Below, piece by piece: positions 1 through 4,366 of a DNA stretch of 5,800 nucleotides. The translations under genes were made by a program, and so were the position numbers. Positions within the stretch are counted from its first letter, which is position 1, and each line of letters begins with the position of its first letter. The notes below the pieces were generated by a model, which worked only from the letters and a program-made list of their open reading frames with translations, made no database searches and was not told the origin of the DNA. Source of the stretch: Mucilaginibacter sp. (GTDB lineage: Bacteria > Bacteroidota > Bacteroidia > Sphingobacteriales > Sphingobacteriaceae); contig JAQBNY010000256.1 in NCBI GenBank assembly GCA_028288315.1, forward strand, positions 1 to 5,800, written 5' to 3'.

Positions 1-49
1 TTTACGCAAAATGCCGGTTGGGTGCTACAATGTTAAATTAATTCTATAC

Positions 50-78
50 AGTTTTTTTATTGAACAATAAAAAAAACT
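50..78. terminator. AT-rich inverted repeat, possible weak terminator
   Basis: A run of seven T followed by ATTG (52-62) is the exact complement of CAATAA plus A's (65-75), giving 11 consecutive pairs around a two-base centre. Allowing one bulged A at 76, AG (50-51) also pairs with CT (77-78). The stem is nearly all A-T, so an RNA hairpin would be weak. Because it is T-rich on one side and A-rich on the other, it could end transcripts arriving from either direction. It lies between whatever is left of the window and the purH promoter, which suits a boundary element. A chance AT-rich palindrome is a real alternative. Confidence 0.3.
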
Positions 79-88
79 AACCCCAACT

Positions 89-109
89 CTCTAATCTCTA
101 ATCTGTAAT
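89..109. repeat. Three tandem heptamers (CTCTAAT, CTCTAAT, CTGTAAT)
   Basis: Positions 89-95 and 96-102 are identical CTCTAAT units, and 103-109 is CTGTAAT with one change. The array ends three bases before the purH -7 element. It therefore occupies the spacer and the place where a -33 element would be expected, and no clear TTG-type -33 box is visible there. Gain or loss of one unit would shift upstream sequence by 7 bp relative to the -7 box. The unit is pyrimidine-rich on this strand, like the CTACTCA units upstream of mreC (2985-2998). Confidence 0.7.
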
Positions 110-112
110 GTA

Positions 113-120
113 TACCTTTG
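113..120 (+). promoter_or_regulatory. purH promoter, -7 element TACCTTTG
   Basis: TACCTTTG matches the Bacteroidota -7 consensus TAnnTTTG at every fixed position. Transcription would begin a few bases downstream, around 125-128, leaving a leader of roughly 15 nt before ATG 142. No convincing -33 TTG lies at the usual spacing of about 19-21 bp, because heptamer repeats occupy that stretch. The element covers the TTG at 118-120, so that codon is very unlikely to be the translation start. The match is seen directly; promoter activity is inferred. Confidence 0.65.
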
Positions 121-141
121 CGGCTCAAAAAAAGTCCTGCA

Positions 142-1668
142 ATGAGCCATTCTGTTCAAATAAAAAATGCCCTTATTTCTGTTTATTACAAAGACAACCT
201 TGAGCCTATAATTCACGAGTTGAATCGCCTTGGTGTTAAAATATATTCAACCGGTGGTACCGAGACCTTTATACGCGACCTTGGTGTTGATGTAATTGCT
301 GTTGAGGACCTTACCTCATACCCATCAATACTGGGCGGCCGTGTTAAAACCCTGCACCCAAAAGTGTTTGGAGGTATTTTAGCCCGTCGTAGTTTTGATA
401 GTGACGAGCAGCAACTGATAGAGTACCAGATACCGGAGATTGACCTGGTTATTGTTGATCTTTATCCTTTTGAGGAAACAGTAAACTCAGGTGCCGGGCA
501 GGAAGATATTATTGAGAAAATAGATTTCGGTGGTATATCATTGATCCGCGCCGCAGCAAAGAATTTTAAAGATGTTGTTATAGTAGCATCTAAGAACGAT
601 TATTCCGAACTGGAAGAAATACTGAAATTGCAGGGCGGTTCAACTACAATAGATCAGCGCCGTAAATTCGCGCAAAAGGCATTCAATATATCATCAAATT
701 ACGATACACACATTTTCCAGTATTTTGACCAGGCCGAGCCAATGCCGGTTTTTAAACAAAGCATTCAAACCAGTCAGGTTTTACGTTATGGTGAAAATCC
801 GCATCAAAAAGGTACTTTTTACGGTAATCTTGATGCTATGTTTACCAAACTAAATGGTAAAGAACTTTCATACAACAACCTGGTTGATGTTGATGCGGCA
901 GTTGCCCTTATTGATGAATTTACAGAGCCAACCGTTGCTATATTAAAACATACAAACGCATGCGGCATTGCTTCACGCTCGTTTATTAAAGAGGCATGGA
1001 TAGATGCTTTATCTTGCGACCCGGTTTCTGCCTTTGGCGGGGTTATTATTGCTAATGACGAGATAAATGCTGAAACAGCTGCAGAAATAGACAAGATATT
1101 TTACGAGGTATTGATTGCACCTGCTTATACTGATGAAGCTTTACAGATATTGCAAGCCAAAAAGAATCGTATTGTGCTCATTCGCCAGCGGGTTGAGCTG
1201 CCGCTTAAGCAGTTTAAAACTTTGCTGAACGGTGTTATTGAACAGGATAAAGATTTGGTTGTTGAGGGCCCTGCTCAAATGAATACTGTTACTAACAAGC
1301 AACCAACAACGCTGGAGCTAAGAGATCTTTTCTTTGCCAATAAAGTAGTTAAGCACACTAAATCAAATACTATAGTTTTTGCTAAAAATAACCAGCTAAT
1401 GGCAAGCGGCGTGGGTCAAACCTCAAGGGTTGATTCATTAAAGCAGGCTATTATAAAAGCTCACAGCTTTGGATTTGATTTGAATGGTGCGGTTATGGCA
1501 TCTGATGCATTTTTCCCATTTCCTGATTGCGTAGAGATAGCTGCCGATGCAGGTATTACAGCCGTATTACAGCCGGGCGGGTCAATTAAAGATCAGGATT
1601 CTATTAATATGTGTAACCAAAAAGGTATAGCCATGGTAACTACCGGGGTGCGCCATTTTAAACACTAA
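142..1668 (+). CDS. purH: Bifunctional AICAR formyltransferase / IMP cyclohydrolase PurH
   Basis: This cytoplasmic enzyme catalyses the last two steps of de novo purine synthesis: formylation of AICAR using 10-formyl-THF, then ring closure to IMP. The product is 508 aa, a normal full length. The N-terminal MGS-like cyclohydrolase domain (about 4-150) shows STGGT (36-40), GGRVKTLHPKVFGGIL (65-80) and DLYPF (106-110). The C-terminal transformylase domain shows LRYGENPHQ (214-222), KHTNACG (269-275) with the expected catalytic Lys-His pair, DPVSAFGG (293-300), GQTSRVD (425-431) and the typical GVRHFKH end. Position 273 is Ala where many family members have Pro; I believe this is common in Bacteroidota. 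An in-frame TTG at 118 would add eight residues, but it lies inside the -7 promoter box, so ATG 142 is chosen. There is no clear Shine-Dalgarno, which is usual for the phylum. The mre genes follow after 237 bp and seem to be transcribed separately. Confidence 0.97.
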   Translation: MSHSVQIKNALISVYYKDNLEPIIHELNRLGVKIYSTGGTETFIRDLGVDVIAVEDLTSYPSILGGRVKTLHPKVFGGILARRSFDSDEQQLIEYQIPEIDLVIVDLYPFEETVNSGAGQEDIIEKIDFGGISLIRAAAKNFKDVVIVASKNDYSELEEILKLQGGSTTIDQRRKFAQKAFNISSNYDTHIFQYFDQAEPMPVFKQSIQTSQVLRYGENPHQKGTFYGNLDAMFTKLNGKELSYNNLVDVDAAVALIDEFTEPTVAILKHTNACGIASRSFIKEAWIDALSCDPVSAFGGVIIANDEINAETAAEIDKIFYEVLIAPAYTDEALQILQAKKNRIVLIRQRVELPLKQFKTLLNGVIEQDKDLVVEGPAQMNTVTNKQPTTLELRDLFFANKVVKHTKSNTIVFAKNNQLMASGVGQTSRVDSLKQAIIKAHSFGFDLNGAVMASDAFFPFPDCVEIAADAGITAVLQPGGSIKDQDSINMCNQKGIAMVTTGVRHFKH

Positions 1669-1709
1669 GTATACATATGGGCCTATGGGAGCGTGACTAA
1701 TTTTTCATA

Positions 1710-1729
1710 AAAGAAAGTGCACTTTTTTT
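1710..1729 (+). terminator. Weak terminator-like stem after purH
   Basis: A-rich sequence at 1710-1717 can pair with the T-rich run at 1722-1729: eight pairs including one G-U, with loop TGCA. The centre is the 12-bp palindrome AAAGTGCACTTT (1714-1725). The descending arm is itself the T-tract, as in weak AT-rich terminators, and it sits about 40 bp after the purH stop. Stability would be low, and the palindrome could equally be a protein-binding site or chance. Confidence 0.3.
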
Positions 1730-1873
1730 GATAATTAAGACGAACTTACGCCATGAAAAAACGTATAAAAGAAACTGAAGTACACGAATTATTAAAAATT
1801 GGAGTTATTAACTACTAATTAGTTTTAGTTCGCAAGCAATAAATTTTTTCGTGATAATTAAGGTTCAATATAT

Positions 1874-1881
1874 TAACTTCG
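1874..1881 (+). promoter_or_regulatory. Probable mreB promoter, -7 element TAACTTCG
   Basis: TAACTTCG differs from the Bacteroidota TAnnTTTG consensus at one base. It lies 24 bp before the mreB ATG, so a transcript starting a few bases downstream would carry a leader of about 15-20 nt, close to the purH arrangement. A T-rich run ending TTCGTG (1848-1853) sits about 20 bp upstream, where a -33 element is expected, but it is a poor TTTG match. The position in the long purH-mreB gap supports a promoter for the whole mre-mrd cluster. Activity is inferred. Confidence 0.5.
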
Positions 1882-1905
1882 CAAATTATTTGAAACATAC
1901 GTTAA

Positions 1906-2928
1906 ATGGGTTTATTTAATTTTTTCACTCAAGAGATTGCCATTGATTTAGGTACCGCAAATACCCTGATTATACATAATGATAAAGTTGTTGTTGATGA
2001 GCCATCAATTGTGGCTTTTGACCGAACGACTAATAAAGTTATTGCTATTGGTCGCCAGGCTATGCAGATGGAGGGTAAAACCCATGATAACATCCGCACA
2101 GTGCGCCCGCTAAAAGATGGCGTAATTGCCGATTTTAACGCAGCCGAGCTGATGATACGTGGTATGATAAAAATGATAAACCAGGGTAAGGGATGGTTTT
2201 TTCCGTCACTACGTATGGTTATCTGTATTCCATCGGGTATTACCGAAGTTGAGAAACGCGCGGTACGTGATAGTGCCGAAATTGCCGGAGCCAAAGAGGT
2301 TTACCTGATATACGAACCAATGGCTGCTGCCGTAGGTATAGGTATTGATGTGGAAGAGCCCATGGGTAACATGATAATTGATATTGGCGGTGGTACTACT
2401 GAAATAGCGGTTATTGCCCTGTCGGGTATTGTATGTGACCAGTCTATTCGTGTAGCGGGTGATAACTTCGACTCTGATATTGTTCAGTATATCCGTCGCC
2501 AGCATAATATCATGATTGGTGACCGTACTGCCGAGAAGATAAAAATTGAAGTAGGTGCCGCGCTTCCTGAGCTTTCAGAACCACCTGCTGATTTCGCCGT
2601 ACAAGGACGTGATTTAATGACCGGTGTGCCAAAACAGATCACTGTATCTTATACAGAAATTGCACACTGCCTTGATAAATCAATTTCAAAAATTGAAGAA
2701 GCGATATTAAAAGCATTAGAGATAACTCCGCCGGAATTATCTGCGGATATTTATCAAACAGGTATTTATTTAACAGGCGGTGGTGCCTTGCTTCGCGGGC
2801 TTGATAAACGTGTAGCTGCTAAAACCAAATTACCAGTACATGTTGCCGAAGATCCGCTTCGCGCAGTAGTACGTGGTACCGGCACTGCACTTAAAAATAT
2901 TGGTAATTTTAAATTTTTAATGCAATAA
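1906..2928 (+). CDS. mreB: Rod shape-determining actin homologue MreB
   Basis: MreB is an ATP-binding actin-fold protein that polymerises on the inner face of the cytoplasmic membrane and steers the side-wall synthesis machine. The product is 340 aa, typical of the family. The hydrophobic start (MGLFNFF) fits the N-terminal membrane-contact segment. The ATP-site motifs are in order: phosphate 1 DLGTANT (14-20), the expected catalytic Glu in YEPMAAAVG (E137), phosphate 2 DIGGGTTEI (159-167), EKIK (210-213), the adenosine motif GGGALLRGLD (291-300), and EDPLRAVVRGTG near the C-terminus. No key residue is missing. ATG 1906 is the only sensible start, since the family begins a few residues before the first phosphate loop. 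No Shine-Dalgarno is visible. It is the first gene of the mreB-mreC-mreD-mrdA cluster and probably has its own promoter at 1874-1881. The AGGAG just after its stop leads to no usable start. Confidence 0.98.
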   Translation: MGLFNFFTQEIAIDLGTANTLIIHNDKVVVDEPSIVAFDRTTNKVIAIGRQAMQMEGKTHDNIRTVRPLKDGVIADFNAAELMIRGMIKMINQGKGWFFPSLRMVICIPSGITEVEKRAVRDSAEIAGAKEVYLIYEPMAAAVGIGIDVEEPMGNMIIDIGGGTTEIAVIALSGIVCDQSIRVAGDNFDSDIVQYIRRQHNIMIGDRTAEKIKIEVGAALPELSEPPADFAVQGRDLMTGVPKQITVSYTEIAHCLDKSISKIEEAILKALEITPPELSADIYQTGIYLTGGGALLRGLDKRVAAKTKLPVHVAEDPLRAVVRGTGTALKNIGNFKFLMQ

Positions 2929-2942
2929 AGGAGTAGTAAGTA

Positions 2943-3015
2943 GTGAGTGGTTGATTAGGTGAGTGGTTAAGCTGCTTTCCAAAACTACTCACTACTCACA
3001 TAATCAACCACTCAC
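2943..3015. repeat. Long imperfect inverted repeat filling the mreB-mreC spacer
   Basis: Bases 2943-2967 pair with 2991-3015 over 25 positions: 23 Watson-Crick pairs, one G-U (2965/2993) and one mismatch (2958/3000). The outer 15 pairs (2943-2957 with 3001-3015) are perfect, and the loop is 23 nt (2968-2990). The arms are built of short related units. GTGAGTGGTT occurs at 2943-2952 and 2959-2968, its complement AACCACTCAC at 3006-3015, and CTACTCA twice in tandem at 2985-2998. In RNA the hairpin would end 6 nt before the mreC ATG. No T-tract follows, so it is not a standard intrinsic terminator. It may limit mreC translation, protect the mreB message, or be one copy of a dispersed palindromic element; the sequence alone does not decide. 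Confidence 0.8.
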
Positions 3016-3021
3016 CAACAG

Positions 3022-3855
3022 ATGCGCAACCTCCTGATATTTATCACCAAGTACAACGCATTCTTTTTGTTCCTTATTTTTGAGATCTGCTCATTTGTTA
3101 TCTACGTTAAATACAACTCTTTTCAAAAAGCCAGCTTTATTAACAGTACCAACAACGTAACCGGTAATTTATATGACCGCGCGGATGAGCTAAAGGGGTA
3201 CCTAACATTAAGGGAAGTAAATGATAACCTTATACGCGAAAACGCGAGGCTCCGCAATCAGCTTAAATCATCTTTATATATTGATACTGTAAGTAAAAAG
3301 ATGGTTATTGATACCAATTACAAGCAGCAGTACGAATATATCTCTGCCAAGGTAATTAACAACTCTGTTAACAGGCGCAATAACTACATAACTATTGACC
3401 GCGGCACCAATAACGGTATTGCCAAAGGTATGGGTGTAACAAGCGATGCAGGTGTGGTAGGCAAGGTTATTTTTGTTGATAAGCACATGGCAATTGTTCA
3501 ATCGCTATTACACAAGGATACCCGTTTCAGCGCTATGCTGGCAAAGAATAAAGAGATAGGTTATTTGGAGTGGGGTGAGGAAATGAACCCACATAAAGGG
3601 TTACTGATAGATGTATCAAACAATGCCCAGCCAAAGGTTGGCGAATTGGTGGTAACGTCAGATCTTTCGCTTTTTCCGGCAGGCATCCCTTTAGGTAAAG
3701 TAAGCAGTTTAAATGCCAAAGGTGGCGGCTTTTTCCTGAATATGGAAGTTAATTTGGCGGTTGATTTTAGTAAGTTGCAATATGTGTATGTAATAGTTAA
3801 CAGGTTTGCCAAAGAGCAGGCGGGACTGGAGGCCCAGGAGAAAAAAGATGAGTAG
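3022..3855 (+). CDS. mreC: Rod shape-determining protein MreC
   Basis: MreC is a bitopic membrane protein that links cytoplasmic MreB and membrane-bound MreD to PBP2 in the periplasm, and it is thought to activate PBP2. The product is 277 aa, normal for the family. A short cytoplasmic N-terminus is followed by one membrane segment (about 12-30). A charged, coiled-coil-like stretch comes next (about 50-85), then the two-lobed beta domain, recognisable from YITIDRGTNNGIAKGMGV (122-139), GVVGKV (144-149) and LFPAGIPLGKV (217-227). The C-terminus is a short charged tail. ATG 3022 directly precedes the membrane segment. No Shine-Dalgarno is visible, and the 5' side is the inverted repeat ending at 3015, so initiation may depend on unfolding of that hairpin or on translation arriving from mreB. 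The 3' end overlaps mreD by 8 bp. Confidence 0.95.
   Translation: MRNLLIFITKYNAFFLFLIFEICSFVIYVKYNSFQKASFINSTNNVTGNLYDRADELKGYLTLREVNDNLIRENARLRNQLKSSLYIDTVSKKMVIDTNYKQQYEYISAKVINNSVNRRNNYITIDRGTNNGIAKGMGVTSDAGVVGKVIFVDKHMAIVQSLLHKDTRFSAMLAKNKEIGYLEWGEEMNPHKGLLIDVSNNAQPKVGELVVTSDLSLFPAGIPLGKVSSLNAKGGGFFLNMEVNLAVDFSKLQYVYVIVNRFAKEQAGLEAQEKKDE
3836..3840 (+). promoter_or_regulatory. Shine-Dalgarno AGGAG for mreD
   Basis: AGGAG lies seven bases before ATG 3848, inside the last codons of mreC. None of the other starts in this window has a comparable site, and strong Shine-Dalgarno sequences are not typical of Bacteroidota. It favours ATG 3848 over the upstream in-frame TTG at 3806. Because it overlaps mreC codons, part of the match may be coincidental. 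Confidence 0.5.
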
Positions 3856-4366
3856 GGTAATTATCATCAACCTTGTTAGGTTTATTCTGTTGGTTTTTCT
3901 GCAGGTATTTCTGTTAAAGAATATTTCGTTATATAATTTAAGCACGCCATACCTGTATATTCTGTTTGTTTTGCTACTGCCATTTGAGATACCTAACGTG
4001 CTGCTTTTTTTGCTTGCATTTATTTTAGGTTTAACTGTTGATGCCTTTTATGATACACCGGGTTTGCATGCTGCAAGTTGCGTATTACTGGCTTTTGTGC
4101 GCGTGTTATTCATTAGCATAACCGTACAAAAAGATGGTTTTGATAACGAACCCGAGCCTACATTAAGCATAATGGGTTTCAGATGGTTTCTTACTTACGC
4201 GCTTGTACTTACCCTGTTTCATCATTTTTTTCTGTTCAATCTGGAAGTTTTTCGCTTTTCTGAGTTAGAATACACACTAACACGCTTGATATTGAGTTCA
4301 GTATTTACTGTATTTTTGATGCTGGTTTCGGGCTTGTTATTTTTCAGAAAAAAAGAACGTAAATGA
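3848..4366 (+). CDS. mreD: Rod shape-determining membrane protein MreD
   Basis: MreD is an integral membrane component of the elongasome that acts with MreC and RodA/PBP2; its biochemical activity is not settled. The product is 172 aa, typical for the family, and almost entirely hydrophobic. Likely membrane segments lie near residues 5-25, 35-66 (probably two), 74-93, 112-133 and 146-166. The stretch GLTVDAFYDTPGLHAAS (61-77) fits the conserved MreD loop with an acidic residue followed by a Gly-rich turn. A basic tail (RKKERK) ends the protein on the cytoplasmic side. ATG 3848 is preferred to an in-frame TTG at 3806. It has AGGAG seven bases upstream and gives the usual 8-bp overlap with mreC, whereas the TTG start would add a very basic 14-residue extension lying wholly inside mreC. 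The stop overlaps the mrdA start (ATGA). Identification rests on hydrophobicity, size and gene order more than on sequence motifs. Confidence 0.93.
   Translation: MSRVIIINLVRFILLVFLQVFLLKNISLYNLSTPYLYILFVLLLPFEIPNVLLFLLAFILGLTVDAFYDTPGLHAASCVLLAFVRVLFISITVQKDGFDNEPEPTLSIMGFRWFLTYALVLTLFHHFFLFNLEVFRFSELEYTLTRLILSSVFTVFLMLVSGLLFFRKKERK

Larger units (their letters stand above)
1669..1905. other. purH-mreB intergenic region, no supported gene
   Basis: This 237-bp AT-rich gap separates purH from the mre cluster. It holds a weak terminator-like stem (1710-1729), two copies of TGATAATTAAG, each preceded by a T-rich run (1729-1739 and 1852-1862), and a candidate mreB -7 box (1874-1881). One ATG opens a 21-codon frame (1753-1818) reading MKKRIKETEVHELLKIGVINY. 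It begins like a real small gene (Lys-rich), but has no visible ribosome binding site or recognisable family, so I do not call it a gene. An eight-codon frame, MGLWERD plus stop, at 1677-1700 is too short to weigh. No tRNA- or rRNA-like structure is apparent. Confidence 0.6.

Noticed and set aside
28..35. Minus-strand TAACATTG as a -7 box for a divergent gene to the left
   Set aside because: It has one mismatch to TAnnTTTG, the nearest minus-strand TTG (65-67) is about 29 bp away, too far for a -33 element, and no gene is visible to the left.
1..70. C-terminal end of an upstream + strand gene (frame 2 is open from the edge to the stop at 68-70)
   Set aside because: All three forward frames close within 70 bases, the peptides are short and unfamiliar, and none can be preferred.
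819..1094. Minus-strand open frames opposite purH, mreB, mreC, mreD and mrdA
   Set aside because: They lie wholly or mostly over well-identified + strand genes, show no recognisable domains and have composition expected of reversed coding sequence.
1677..1700. Eight-codon frame MGLWERD resembling the mreB start (MGL)
   Set aside because: It is too short, and the similarity to the mreB 5' end covers only a few bases, which is within chance.
2929..2951. AGGAG (2929-2933) followed by GTG 2943 as a new gene start
   Set aside because: The frame from GTG 2943 reads three codons and stops, and no other start lies at a suitable distance.
2943..3015. Intrinsic terminator between mreB and mreC
   Set aside because: The stem is long enough, but the bases after it are CAACAG and the mreC ATG with no T-tract, and mreC belongs functionally with mreB.
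2943..3015. CRISPR array or insertion-sequence ends
   Set aside because: There are no evenly spaced repeats with unique spacers, no transposase and no target-site duplication. The repeats are short, degenerate and adjacent.
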